From JAICTV01 sp035634055 (GTDB lineage Bacteria > Planctomycetota > Phycisphaerae > Tepidisphaerales > Tepidisphaeraceae): a stretch of 64,000 nt of DNA. The translations under genes and the position numbers were made by a program. The number at the start of each line of letters is the position of its first letter. Position 1 is the first letter of the stretch. Below are positions 25,984 through 34,054 of the stretch, piece after piece. Location of the stretch: the NCBI GenBank assembly GCA_035634055.1, contig DASQDR010000033.1, forward strand, positions 10,063 to 74,062. The letters are read 5' to 3'. A model generated the notes under the pieces. It had not been told where the DNA came from. It ran no database searches and saw nothing but the letters and a program-made list of their open reading frames with translations.

Positions 25984-26517
25984 CTACTCCCTCTGCTGCC
26001 GCCCCCCATCGCGCTGATACAGGTCGAGGTAAAAGTGCATCACTTCCTTCCCCCCCACGTTGCGGGTTCGGCTGTGGCGGAAGTGGAACTTCTCGAACAG
26101 GCGGACCGCCGGCTCGCGCTCCATGAAGGTGTCGAGGGCGATCTTGAGGTAGCCGCGGTCCTGGCAGAACTTCAGGGCCGCCTCGACCAGCGCGCTGCCG
26201 ATGCCCTGGCGGCGGTGGTCCTGGCGGACGCGCAGGCGGCGGATCTCGCCGACGTTGTCCTCGTGGTGCTGCACGCCGACCATCCCGACCACCTCCCCGC
26301 CGCCGCCGTTGCCGACGCCGGTGGTCTCGGCCACCCAGAAGTGGCTGCCGGGGGAGTTCAGGTACGCCTGCTCGATGTCGTCGATGTCCAAGCCGGTGTC
26401 GTTCTCGGCGATGCGCCCGCCGATCAGCCCCTCGCGGTAGAGCGTCGTGCAGGCGGAGAGGTCGTCGCGGCGGAAGCTGCGGATAACGTAGGTCGAGTTC
26501 GACGACGGGCCTGGCAT
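25984..26517 (-). CDS. GNAT family N-acetyltransferase
   Basis: 177 residues. STYVIRSFRRDDL opens the GNAT fold; VGMVGVQHH and IRRLRVRQDHRRQGIGSALV contain the acetyl-CoA site R/Q-x-x-G-x-G/A (RRQGIG), followed by KIALDTFMEREPAVRLFEKF. It transfers an acetyl group from CoA to an unknown amine. A Gly-rich loop (GVGNGGGGEV) interrupts strand 3-4. The start ATG at 26517 has TAAACT ten bases upstream and no SD, suggesting a leaderless message. Confidence 0.9.
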   Translation of the reverse strand: MPGPSSNSTYVIRSFRRDDLSACTTLYREGLIGGRIAENDTGLDIDDIEQAYLNSPGSHFWVAETTGVGNGGGGEVVGMVGVQHHEDNVGEIRRLRVRQDHRRQGIGSALVEAALKFCQDRGYLKIALDTFMEREPAVRLFEKFHFRHSRTRNVGGKEVMHFYLDLYQRDGGRQQRE

Positions 26518-26777
26518 AATCCGCCACAGTTTAGCACCGCGCCCGCAGCGGCGGAATGGCGGGCGTGCGCGAGCGCACGAGCGCGGCTCGCCCGGGCGCG
26601 CCCCGCCAGCCCCATCCGCGCCCCCCGGTCGCGCCCGCCCGCGCGCGGCGCCGCAATTCCCGTGGCGGCGGCGGCGGGTTTGTGCTGTGATGCGAGGCCG
26701 ACCGGCGTGCGGTCGCGTCTCTTGCTCACGCGGGCGGCGCGGCCGCACGATGGTCGACGAAAAAGGAGTGAACGCCG

Positions 26778-27275
26778 ATGGCCCGCTACCGCATGCGCGA
26801 AAAGCTCTTCTCGTTCGGCGACGACTACGCCATCCGCGACGAGCGCGGCAACGACGCCTTTTTCGTCGACGGCAAGATGTTCAGCATCGGCAACAAGCTC
26901 TCGTTCAAGGACATGCGCGGCAACGAGCTGGCGCACATCCGCCAGAAGATCATCGCCCTGCGCCCGTCGTACGTGATCGACCTGGCCGGCGGCGGCAGCG
27001 CGACGGTCAAGAAGCACCTGTTCACCCTGTTCCGCGCCGGCTTCACCGTCGACGTGCCCGGCCCGGGCGACCTGGAGGCGACCGGCAGCCTGCTCGAGCA
27101 CGAGTACACCTTCGAGCGCGGCGGGCGCACCGTCGCCACCGTCTCCAAGCGCTGGTTCAGCTTCCGCGACTCCTACGGCGTGGACGTGGCCGAGGGCGAG
27201 AACGACGTCCTGATCCTGGCCAGCACCGTTGTCATCGATTTGTGCTGCCACCCGGACGAGAAGCACGGCGACTGA
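26778..27275 (+). CDS. LURP-one-related (tubby-like) family protein
   Basis: 165 residues. MARYRMREKLFSFGDDYAIR, DERGNDAFFVDGKMFSIGNK, LSFKDMRGNELAHIRQKI and VATVSKRWFSFRDSYGVDV are the hallmark strands of the LURP-one-related / YxjI family, a 12-stranded barrel with a central helix like plant LOR and Tubby C-terminal domains. It may bind phospholipid; the bacterial role is unknown. A strong AAAAAGGAG precedes the ATG. Length is normal for the family. Confidence 0.92.
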   Translation: MARYRMREKLFSFGDDYAIRDERGNDAFFVDGKMFSIGNKLSFKDMRGNELAHIRQKIIALRPSYVIDLAGGGSATVKKHLFTLFRAGFTVDVPGPGDLEATGSLLEHEYTFERGGRTVATVSKRWFSFRDSYGVDVAEGENDVLILASTVVIDLCCHPDEKHGD

Positions 27276-27407
27276 CGTTTCGCCCGCGCGCCCTCAAGCC
27301 GCAAAGCCTCTCCGCCGCCGCGGGCGCGCGCGAAGGATGAAGGATGGCCCCAACACTGAGCGGGCGACGGTGGCCGCCGGACCTTGTGACCCCGGGAAGG
27401 AAGCAAC

Positions 27408-28100
27408 ATGAATCGAAATGGGTTGTTCGAGCGTGTCGCGGTGGTTGCGCTGATCGCCTTTATCGCATCGGCGCTGCGCGCGCAGACGCTTCCGGCGGTG
27501 CATGCGTCGCCGGCGGACGTCGTGGCCGCTTGCCGCGCCGCCCACGAGCGAGGCGACATCGCGGCGGAACTCGACTGCTTCGGCCCGACCGGGCAGGCCG
27601 CGATGATCAAGATGTTGATGACCGGCTTCACCGCCGCGCCCGCGACCTTGCCCGCGGGCAAGGCGCCGGATCCGGAGAAGGCGGCGTTCGAGGCGAAGCA
27701 TCGCCTTGACCGGCGACAACAGCGGCCCGGCGAGTCGAGGGAGGCGTTCGCCGCCCGGCTGACGTCGGAACTGCCGGACCAGCGCGCGTTCCTGCTGGAC
27801 TTCATGACCCACCAGCGAGCCTACGCGCAGCGCCGCCGCGCCCCCGCCGCCACCGCCCCCGCCGCCACCGCCCCCGCCGCGACGGCCGGAGCCGGAGCCG
27901 GAGCCGGAGCCGCCGCCAGCACTCAGCCCGCGACGAAGCCGGCCGCCCCGCAATTGCAGGACGTCCGCATCGACCCGTCCGGCACCAGCGCGACGGCCAA
28001 GCTGACCAACACCGACCAGCACGGCGGCACGTGGTCGCAGACCGTGAAGTTCGAGAAGGTGAACGGCTCGTGGCGGATCGCTTCGCTCATGATGTTCTGA
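27408..28100 (+). CDS. Exported protein with PAATA repeats and NTF2-like end
   Basis: 230 residues. Signal peptide (VAVVALIAFIASALRAQ). A helical N-terminal domain contains CRAAHERGDIAAELDCFGPT. A low-complexity linker of four PAATA units and AGAGAGAGAA follows (about residues 144-168). The end is a beta-rich segment, SATAKLTNTDQHGGTWSQTV then KFEKVNGSWRIASLMMF, as in DUF4878/NTF2-like lipoprotein domains. GGGAAGGAAG supports the ATG. Function unknown. Confidence 0.6.
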   Translation: MNRNGLFERVAVVALIAFIASALRAQTLPAVHASPADVVAACRAAHERGDIAAELDCFGPTGQAAMIKMLMTGFTAAPATLPAGKAPDPEKAAFEAKHRLDRRQQRPGESREAFAARLTSELPDQRAFLLDFMTHQRAYAQRRRAPAATAPAATAPAATAGAGAGAGAAASTQPATKPAAPQLQDVRIDPSGTSATAKLTNTDQHGGTWSQTVKFEKVNGSWRIASLMMF

Positions 28101-28339
28101 CCCGCTCGGCCCGCGCGACTCGCCTTTACACCTACCGCGGCGCGCGATTGGGCGTAGCGGACCCGCCAGCAGCGATGTCAGCGTGAGCGTAGCCTCGAAG
28201 GATACCGGGCTGGTGGGCGGGGCCCTGCGCCGAGATTTGGCGCGAGCAGCGCTTCGTGATGACCCCACCCCGGTTGTTGCCGCTACGCGCGGGCGCGCAC
28301 TGCTCTGCGGCCCTCCGCACACGCGGCGCCTTCGCCGCC

Positions 28340-29245
28340 TCACCGCTCCACCCACTCCACCCACCCCCACGTCAGCGGCAGGTGCAGGTCCATCGAGCCG
28401 GCGGGGGACCAGGCGGTGATGGTGCCGTTCTCTTCGTCGCGGGCGCGCGAGGCGCGAGCGAGTTGCACGCGCCAGCGCGAGCCAGGCCGGGGCGGAAGCA
28501 GGTCGTCAGGGGCGATGCCGCGACCGCGGAGGCTGGACCACGGGATGGCGATCTCGATCGTCCAGCCGCCGTCGGCGTCGCGCGGGTCGTTCAACGTGCC
28601 GTCGACGCGGACGGCGGTGCGCAGGCCGGACAGGGTGAAGCCGCGGTCGGCGCGCCCGCCCTGGCGGTACGGGCGGGTGACGGTCAGGTCGAAGACGGTG
28701 TTGAGCGGGTTCACCTCCAGTTCGGCGTACTGCCGGCCATCGGCGTCGGGGTCGAGGAAGATCTCGAACGCGTTCTCGCGGTAGAGCATGTCGTCGCGCC
28801 GCCGAAGGGTGGCCCAGACGTCGCGGTCGGTCAGCTCGGCGGCGACGTAGAGGTGGCGGTCGTCCCAGAGCAGCTTGGCGCGCGTGCGCTGCGCCGGCGG
28901 CGCGCGGTCGCGGCCACGCAGGTCGATGAAATCCGGCGTCCACTCGGCGGCGGACCAGGCGGCGTCGTCGAGGATCCCGTCAACCGTCACGGGTCGCGTG
29001 GTGGCGACGCAGCGGTACGAAGGTATCGAATCGACCGACGGCGCGGGCGCGGATGACGCAGCCACTGCCGCCGGCGACGCCGGCGCAGACGGGGACGAGG
29101 TCGTAGGTAACGCCGCCGAAAGGGGTGACGCCGCGGCGGCAGGCGCAGCGGCAGGCGGCGCGGGCGCGGAGGACGCGGGGGACGCGGAGGACGCGGGGGG
29201 CGCGGCGAGGAGGGACACCAGCACGAACAGCATTGCATTCAACAT
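28340..29245 (-). CDS. Exported CBM9-like carbohydrate-binding protein
   Basis: 301 residues. Signal peptide (MLFVLVSLLAAPPASSA) and an Ala/Pro/Ser-rich linker of about 65 residues precede one domain. Its motifs VDGILDDAAWSAAEWTPDFI, KLLWDDRHLYVAAELTDRDV, ENAFEIFLDPDADGRQYAEL and GGWTIEIAIPWSSL are the standard CBM9-like (DOMON-superfamily) strands that bind sugars or heme. In planctomycetes such stand-alone domains are common. GGGGAGG precedes the ATG at 29245. The same domain type ends the lipoprotein at 43247-46201. Confidence 0.85.
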   Translation of the reverse strand: MLNAMLFVLVSLLAAPPASSASPASSAPAPPAAAPAAAASPLSAALPTTSSPSAPASPAAVAASSAPAPSVDSIPSYRCVATTRPVTVDGILDDAAWSAAEWTPDFIDLRGRDRAPPAQRTRAKLLWDDRHLYVAAELTDRDVWATLRRRDDMLYRENAFEIFLDPDADGRQYAELEVNPLNTVFDLTVTRPYRQGGRADRGFTLSGLRTAVRVDGTLNDPRDADGGWTIEIAIPWSSLRGRGIAPDDLLPPRPGSRWRVQLARASRARDEENGTITAWSPAGSMDLHLPLTWGWVEWVER

Positions 29246-29423
29246 CAAGCCAGGCCTCCCCGTGCGCGCGGGCGGCGGATGCGCGACGACAAGCGGCGGT
29301 AGCCGCAGCCGCCCGCTCGACCGCGTCCGCCCACCGACCGCCTCCGCCCGCCGACACACTACGACCACGTCAACGCGTGCGAAACCGACGGCGCCGCCGC
29401 CGGTTGACATCCTATCATCGAGC

Positions 29424-29873
29424 ATGCGTTACCTGGTGACGGCGCGCGTGCGGCCCGGGCGGGAGCGGGCGTTGCTGGAGGCGATCGAGGGCGGCACGCT
29501 CGGCCGGGGGTCGGTCGCGGGCGACGAGTACCTGCGCAACATGACCGACGCCCGCCTGCGCGATGACGGGGCGGTGCGCTGGGTGGAGGTCTGCTTCTGC
29601 GCGACGCCGCTGGACGAGGAGCGGCCGTACTGGGAGGAATTCTTCGAGCTCGTGCGCGTGCAGGACGCCCACAACCGCGCGCACTGCCGTGACGTCGACG
29701 GGTCCGAACCGTGGGCCTGTTCCGGGTGCGATTGCACGGTGAAGCTCGAGCGGCACCTGGCGCAGAGCGGGCAGTCGTTCCTCCCGCTCCTGCGCGAGCT
29801 GGCCCGCGCGAGCAGCTCCGATCGCGCGGACCGTGCCGACGGCGCGGGCGACCGCGCCGCCGATCGCGCGTAG
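29424..29873 (+). CDS. Conserved Cys-rich protein of unknown function
   Basis: 149 residues. It opens MRYLVTARVRPGRERALLEA, then GTLGRGSVAGDEYLRNM, WVEVCFCATPLDEERPYWEE and CRDVDGSEPWACSGCDCTVK. The N-terminal half looks like a ferredoxin-like dimeric barrel. Seven Cys, including CFC and CSGCDC, could bind zinc or an iron-sulfur centre. I recall similar uncharacterised proteins in cyanobacteria but cannot verify this. The C-terminal 20 residues are Asp/Arg/Ala repeats. There is no SD; TATCAT lies five bases before the ATG, consistent with a leaderless transcript. Confidence 0.65.
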   Translation: MRYLVTARVRPGRERALLEAIEGGTLGRGSVAGDEYLRNMTDARLRDDGAVRWVEVCFCATPLDEERPYWEEFFELVRVQDAHNRAHCRDVDGSEPWACSGCDCTVKLERHLAQSGQSFLPLLRELARASSSDRADRADGAGDRAADRA

Positions 29874-29952
29874 CGTTCGACACCGTGCGTCTGCCGCGCC
29901 GTGTCGTCAGCGGGCGTGGCTCCGCTGCGCACGCGCGCTGGGCACGAATCCA

Positions 29953-30026
29953 GGTGACCGGTGGGGCTCGAACCCACATGATCCAGGTTCACAGCCTGGC
30001 GCTCTATCCGGTTGAGCTACGGCCCC
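29953..30026 (-). tRNA. tRNA-His (anticodon GTG)
   Basis: D stem GCTC/GAGC, anticodon stem CCAGG/CCTGG with loop CTGTGAA (GTG), T arm GTGGG TTCGAGC CCCAC, discriminator C as usual for His. The acceptor GGGGCCG/CGGTCAC has a G2:A71 mismatch and a G4:U69 wobble, and the base before G1 is T, not the encoded G-1 normally seen. CCA is not encoded. Confidence 0.85.
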
Positions 30027-30028
30027 AG

Positions 30029-30100
30029 AGACGACGGCAGGAGTCGAACCTGCGTGAGCGGAGGTTGCAGCTCCGCGCCTCACCGCTCGGCCACGTCGTC
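30029..30100 (-). tRNA. tRNA-Cys (anticodon GCA)
   Basis: Perfect acceptor GACGACG/CGTCGTC, short D stem GCC/GGC, anticodon stem CGGAG/CTCCG with loop CTGCAAC (GCA), T arm GCAGG TTCGACT CCTGC, discriminator T. Only two bases separate it from the downstream tRNA-His. CCA is not encoded. Confidence 0.95.
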
Positions 30101-30136
30101 TTCGACAAGGTGCACCAGCAGCACGCCGTGTCTGTT

Positions 30137-30260
30137 GTCACTGGTCACTGGTCACTCGCAGGGCGCCTTCGGCCATGGCGGCATCGCGCGTGCTGATGGC
30201 GGACCTTGCGACGCCGACGGAGGCCGCGGGCGCCCTGCGAGTGACTAGTGACCACTGACC
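30137..30260. repeat. 124-bp element with 31-bp terminal inverted repeats (MITE-like)
   Basis: The left arm at 30137-30167 and the right arm at 30230-30260 are inverted copies matching at 29 of 31 positions (GTCACTGGTCACT...CAGGGCGCC). They enclose about 61 bases with no coding capacity. The element sits between tRNA-Cys and the small gene at 30315. No obvious target duplication flanks it. Confidence 0.7.
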
Positions 30261-30314
30261 GATGATCCCCTCGAACAGCCCCGCGTCGCCAGCGCCGGCG
30301 GGCCTCGCCAGCGA

Positions 30315-30530
30315 TCAGGCGCCGGCGGCGACGGGCGCGCTTGCGCCGCGTTGCCTGCGACGGATCTTCTCCCCGCCGCCGCTGTCGGCGTCGTCTCGTT
30401 GCTCCCGCAGGTACGCCAGCAACTGCTGGAAGTAGAGCGGCTCCGGCTGCGCCTTCGGCGGCGGCTGCGGACGGCCGGGGGACCATTGGTCGTAGTCGGC
30501 CTCTCGGAAGAGTGAGATCAATCGTTCCAT
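30315..30530 (-). CDS. Small hypothetical protein inside the tRNA cluster
   Basis: 71 residues: MERLISLFREADYDQWSPGR, then a Pro-rich turn, LYFQQLLAYLREQRDDA and a basic Gly/Arg tail. Two amphipathic helices flank the Pro-rich part. It lies between tRNA-Lys and tRNA-Cys on the same strand and must be read from the tRNA transcript. Only a weak GAGG precedes the ATG. A longer start at 30596 was rejected because it would run into tRNA-Lys. I do not recognise a family. Confidence 0.4.
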   Translation of the reverse strand: MERLISLFREADYDQWSPGRPQPPPKAQPEPLYFQQLLAYLREQRDDADSGGGEKIRRRQRGASAPVAAGA

Positions 30531-30569
30531 CGCGCATCCTCGCTTCCCGTCGGTCGCCCCGCGTCCACG

Positions 30570-30642
30570 TGCACCCGGCAGGAGTCGAACCTGCAACCCC
30601 CCGGTTAAGAATCGGAAGCTCTGCCGGTTGAGCTACGGGTGC
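30570..30642 (-). tRNA. tRNA-Lys (anticodon CTT)
   Basis: Acceptor GCACCCG/CGGGTGC, D stem GCTC/GAGC, loop TTCTTAA (CTT), T arm GCAGG TTCGACT CCTGC, discriminator A. The anticodon stem TCCGA/CCGGG has an A31:C39 mismatch next to the loop and a U:G at 27:43. CCA is not encoded. Confidence 0.9.
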
Positions 30643-30708
30643 ATCCGTCTCAGTCGCCTGGCCTACGTTCAATACGTTCGCAGCAGATGCCATCACCTGC
30701 CGCGGCAG

Positions 30709-30781
30709 CGCACCGGGAAGGATTCGAACCTTCAACCCCCGGCTTCGTAGGCCGGTGCTCGTCCGATCGAGCTGCCAGTGC
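30709..30781 (-). tRNA. tRNA-Arg (anticodon ACG)
   Basis: Acceptor GCACTGG/CCGGTGC (one T:G wobble), D stem GCTC/GAGC, anticodon stem CCGGC/GCCGG with loop CTACGAA (ACG, presumably edited to inosine), T arm GAAGG TTCGAAT CCTTC, discriminator G. CCA is not encoded. Confidence 0.95.
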
Positions 30782-30807
30782 GTCGGTGCGAAAGCTGTCC
30801 TGCCGAG

Positions 30808-30879
30808 TGCGCCGTGGAGGGTTCGAACCTCCGGCCTCTCCCTTTTCAGGGGAGCGCTCTACCCCTGAGCTAACAGCGC
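30808..30879 (-). tRNA. tRNA-Phe (anticodon GAA)
   Basis: Acceptor GCGCTGT/ACGGCGC (one T:G wobble), D stem GCTC/GAGC, anticodon stem CTCCC/GGGAG with loop CTGAAAA (GAA), T arm GGAGG TTCGAAC CCTCC, discriminator A. It is the first tRNA of the leftward cluster. Confidence 0.95.
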
Positions 30880-31474
30880 GTCCTTACCGGTTCGCCCGTT
30901 ACACGTTCCATAGTTGCCCTTGCGTCCGGCTTTCGTCCGCACTTTCCATAATTCCGCAGGTCACACCCGAACGACGCCTCGCGGCGATGCGAGGGCGGCG
31001 CCCCCGGCCAAACGGGCCGCGGTCGCACCAAGAGCGTGCGTGCGGATCGCCCGCGGCGGGGCGGGGCGTGGAAGGTCGAACCGCTCACAGCCTGCTTGAG
31101 GAGCAGGCGCTGCGGGACGACCCGACCACGGGCCCGGCGTCGCTCTTTTCCCGGCTTTGAATGGAAAACGGAACCATTTCGGCCGGGAAGCTCCCGGCCG
31201 CGAGGGGCGGGGAGCTATGAGCGAATGCGCGCAACCGCGTCACTCGTGAGGCACGGGTGCCACATCGAGTAACCGCGGCGGGTAAATTGCTTCGCAGATC
31301 GCGTCATAACAGGTCTCTCTTCGGCCAAACGGGCCGAGGGCGTAAAGTATTCCCTCGCAAATCCCAAAAATCAAGCGAAAAATCTGTGCGCCTTCGCCTA
31401 GCCATAGTTCCCGGGCGAACTATGGTGCCCTCTACAGATGACGATGTGCGACGGCCCGCGCGGGTGGAAGCGCG
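30880..31474. other. Intergenic region between tRNA cluster and pncA
   Basis: 595 bases without a supported gene; short frames here have the wrong composition. It contains a 9-bp perfect hairpin CGGCCGGGA AGC TCCCGGCCG (31180-31200), two copies of GGCCAAACGGGCCG (near 31008 and 31323), a tRNA-like relic near 31075-31105, and a 9-bp dyad at 31402-31425. Confidence 0.5.
31402..31425. promoter_or_regulatory. 9-bp perfect dyad downstream of pncA
   Basis: CCATAGTTC, six bases, GAACTATGG. It is AT-richer than its surroundings and lies 50 bases past the pncA stop. It could be an operator or a transcript-end hairpin; the T-rich stretch that would make it a terminator is too far away. Confidence 0.4.
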
Positions 31475-32116
31475 TCACGTGCCCGGCTGTTGCGCGGGCA
31501 CTTGCCCGCTTTGCACGACGTGGCCGCCGGCGCGGCGAACGGCGTCGAGGGCGGCGGCGGAATCCCCCGGCTGGAGATCGATGCCGCGGCACGCGTCCTC
31601 GATCACCACCACGTCGAACCCCGCCTGCCGCGCGTCCAGCGCGGTGAACTTCACGCAGTAATCGGTGGCGAGCCCGCAGAGGTAGACGGTCGAGACGCCG
31701 CGCCCGCGCAGGTGCTCGCCCATGCCGGTGGACCTGCGGTGGCCGTTGTCGAACAGCGCGCTGTAGCTGTCGATGCCGGGATCGATCCCCTTGTGGAAGA
31801 CCTTCTCGACGCGCGACGTGTCCAGGCCCGGGACGAACTCCGCGCCCGGCGTGCCCTGCACGCAGTGCGCGGGCCAGAGGACCTGCGGCAGGCCGTTCAG
31901 GTCGATCACCTCGCCGATGCGCCTTGAGGCGTGATTGACGGCGAAGCTGCCGTGGTCGCGCGGGTGCCAGTCCTTCGAAGCGACGATCAGGTCGAACGCC
32001 GGCTGAAGGCGGTTGGCGATGGGGACGACGGCGTCCCCCCCGCGCACGGCCAGCGCGCCGCCCGGGACGAAATCGTTCTGGAGGTCGACGAGGATGAGCG
32101 CCCGGCGCGGCGTCAC
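31475..32116 (-). CDS. pncA: Nicotinamidase
   Basis: 213 residues, the length of E. coli PncA. It converts nicotinamide to nicotinate. ALILVDLQNDFVPGGALAV gives the catalytic Asp; IASKDWHPRDHGSFA-like VASKDWHPRDHGSF carries the metal-site His pair; WPAHCVQGTPGAEF and ATDYCVKFTALDA carry the nucleophilic Cys. The GTG start at 32116 overlaps the pncB stop by four bases (GTGA), so the two are translationally coupled and the product nicotinate passes to PncB. Confidence 0.95.
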   Translation of the reverse strand: MTPRRALILVDLQNDFVPGGALAVRGGDAVVPIANRLQPAFDLIVASKDWHPRDHGSFAVNHASRRIGEVIDLNGLPQVLWPAHCVQGTPGAEFVPGLDTSRVEKVFHKGIDPGIDSYSALFDNGHRRSTGMGEHLRGRGVSTVYLCGLATDYCVKFTALDARQAGFDVVVIEDACRGIDLQPGDSAAALDAVRRAGGHVVQSGQVPAQQPGT

Positions 32117-33930
32117 CGCCCGCCCCCGCCGCGCGGGAAGAATCCGGGCCGCTGCGGCTGGCGCGGCGGGGTGACGCGCACGTTGGACCCGGGCGGCACC
32201 TGACCGTGCTTGGCGCCGATCCCCGCGAACTTGCGCGGCGGCGGCGGGACGGTCACCTGCGGCTTCTTCGGCGCCTCCGGCGGCGGCGACGCCTTGGGCG
32301 GCTCCGGCGGCGCCTGGGGCTGCCCCGGCGGCGCGTCGTGCGCCGGTTGCGGCTGCCCGTCGTGCGCCGCCTGCTCCGCGGGGCGCGGGTCGCCGGGTTG
32401 CGCTTCCCCGTTGGCGCCCGCCGCCGTCGCTCCCGCGGGGATCGTCGGCAGTTGCTCCCGCGGCAGGTTCTTCGCCTTGAGGATGAGTTCCGTGCGCAGG
32501 TCGAACAGCTTGCGTTCGAGCCCGGCCGGGTAGCGGTGCGGGTTGGTGAAGCGCTTGACCGCCGGGTGCAGCGACGCGAGCTGATCGATCGTCCGCTGCC
32601 GCACCTGCGCCAGCGGCGGCTGGTCGTAGACGCACTTGCCCTCGCGGAAGATCGGCGCCAGCAGGTCCTCGAACGCCGTTCCCGCCTCCACCTGCTTCCG
32701 CCGGGTCATGTCGGCGGGATCGACGATCGTGCAGGCCCCGGCGTCGTCGATGCCGGTGATCGTGTCGTAGATGGCGTCGCCGATGAGCTGCCCGTCGGCG
32801 CCTCTGAACCGGCGGACCTGGAGGATGCCCGGCACCGACACCTTCGCCGTCTGCTCCGACAGCTTCAGCTTGTGCTGCCAGCGCTTCTGCTCATCGCGCA
32901 GGGCCGACAGCTTATAGACGCCCCCAAGGGCCGGCTGGTCGTGCGCGGTCACCAGCTTGGTGCCGACGCCCCACACGTCGATGGCCGCCCCCTGCTGCTT
33001 CAGGTCAGCGATGAGGTGCTCATCGAGGTCGTTGCTGGCGACGATTGTGGCATCGGGGAAGCCGGCGTCGTCGAGCAGCTTGCGCGCCTCGATGCTCAGG
33101 TAAGCGAGGTCGCCGGAGTCGAGGCGCACGCCGACCATCTCGTGCCCGCGCTGCCGCATCCCCAGCCCCACCTGGATGGCGTGGCGGACGCCCTGGAGCG
33201 TGTCGTAGGTGTCGACGAGGAAGATGCAGTTGTTGGGCATCGACCGCGCGTAGGCCTCGAAGGCTTCGAGCTCGCTGTCGAAGCTCATCACCCAACTGTG
33301 CGCGTGCGTGCCGCGGACCGGGATGTTGAACAGCTTCCCGGCCAGCACGTTGCTGGTGGCATCGCACCCGCCGACGTACGCGGCGCGGGTGGCGGAGATG
33401 GCGCCGTCGATCCCCTGCGCCCGCCGCAGGCCGAACTCCAGCACCTGGTCCCCCCCGGCCGCCTGGCAGACGCGCGCCGCCTTGGTGGCGATCAGGGTGT
33501 GGAAGTTGACCATGTTGAGCAGCGCCGTCTCGACCACCTGCGCCTGGAGCAGCGGCCCCTTGATGCGCAGCAGCGGCTCGTTGGGGAACACGACCGTCCC
33601 CTCGGGCACGGCGTCCACCTCCAGCGCGAAGCGCAGCCGCCGCATGTGGACGAGGAACGCGCGGTCGAACAGCGGCTTGCCGTCGTTGCCCTGGAGCTGG
33701 GCGAGGTAGGCGAGGTCGCCGTCGCCGAACTGGATCTTCTTGAGGAAGTCGATTGCCGCCGCCAGCCCGCTGGCGATGGCGTACTGCCCGCCGAACGGCG
33801 CCTTGCGGAAGGTAAGGTGGAAGACCGCCTCGCGATCGGCCAGGCCGCTCTTCCAGTACCCGTAGGCCATCGTGAGCTGATACAGGTCGGTCAGCAGCGC
33901 CAGCGACGGGTTGAAGACGTTGACCATCAT
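32113..33930 (-). CDS. pncB: Nicotinate phosphoribosyltransferase with Pro-rich tail
   Basis: 605 residues. It makes nicotinate mononucleotide from nicotinate and PRPP. The catalytic part (about 1-490) shows ALLTDLYQLTMAYGYWKSG, FRKAPFGGQYAIASGL, LEFGLRRAQGIDGA, VRGTHAHSWVMSF, DTYDTLQG, VGVRLDSGDLAYLS and VASNDLDE. These are standard for the bacterial NAPRT subfamily, including the active-site His in THAHS. About 115 extra C-terminal residues are Pro/Ala/Gln-rich (PPEPPKASPPPEAPKKP) and end FFPRGGGGR; this is not part of the enzyme. The ATG at 33930 (or 33927) precedes the conserved start closely. Confidence 0.93.
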   Translation of the reverse strand: MMVNVFNPSLALLTDLYQLTMAYGYWKSGLADREAVFHLTFRKAPFGGQYAIASGLAAAIDFLKKIQFGDGDLAYLAQLQGNDGKPLFDRAFLVHMRRLRFALEVDAVPEGTVVFPNEPLLRIKGPLLQAQVVETALLNMVNFHTLIATKAARVCQAAGGDQVLEFGLRRAQGIDGAISATRAAYVGGCDATSNVLAGKLFNIPVRGTHAHSWVMSFDSELEAFEAYARSMPNNCIFLVDTYDTLQGVRHAIQVGLGMRQRGHEMVGVRLDSGDLAYLSIEARKLLDDAGFPDATIVASNDLDEHLIADLKQQGAAIDVWGVGTKLVTAHDQPALGGVYKLSALRDEQKRWQHKLKLSEQTAKVSVPGILQVRRFRGADGQLIGDAIYDTITGIDDAGACTIVDPADMTRRKQVEAGTAFEDLLAPIFREGKCVYDQPPLAQVRQRTIDQLASLHPAVKRFTNPHRYPAGLERKLFDLRTELILKAKNLPREQLPTIPAGATAAGANGEAQPGDPRPAEQAAHDGQPQPAHDAPPGQPQAPPEPPKASPPPEAPKKPQVTVPPPPRKFAGIGAKHGQVPPGSNVRVTPPRQPQRPGFFPRGGGGR

Positions 33931-34054
33931 GACGGGCGGGCCGACCCTTCTGCCGCGGGTGCGCGCGCGAGGCAACGAAGCGGCCGGGTGAGTGTAACCG
34001 GACGTGGGGGCGGGGGCGATGTTTGGCGCGGCGTTTCACATCGAGGTCGCAGGC

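Noticed and set aside
28132..28320. 62-codon minus-strand frame in the gap after 28100
   Set aside because: No ribosome site and no recognisable domain; composition is no better than chance open frames here.
31070..31110. tRNA-like stretch on the minus strand (CCTGC TCCTCAA GCAGG with GGTTCGACC)
   Set aside because: The anticodon-like stem is perfect, but U33 is C, the T stem does not pair and no acceptor stem can be drawn. At most a relic.
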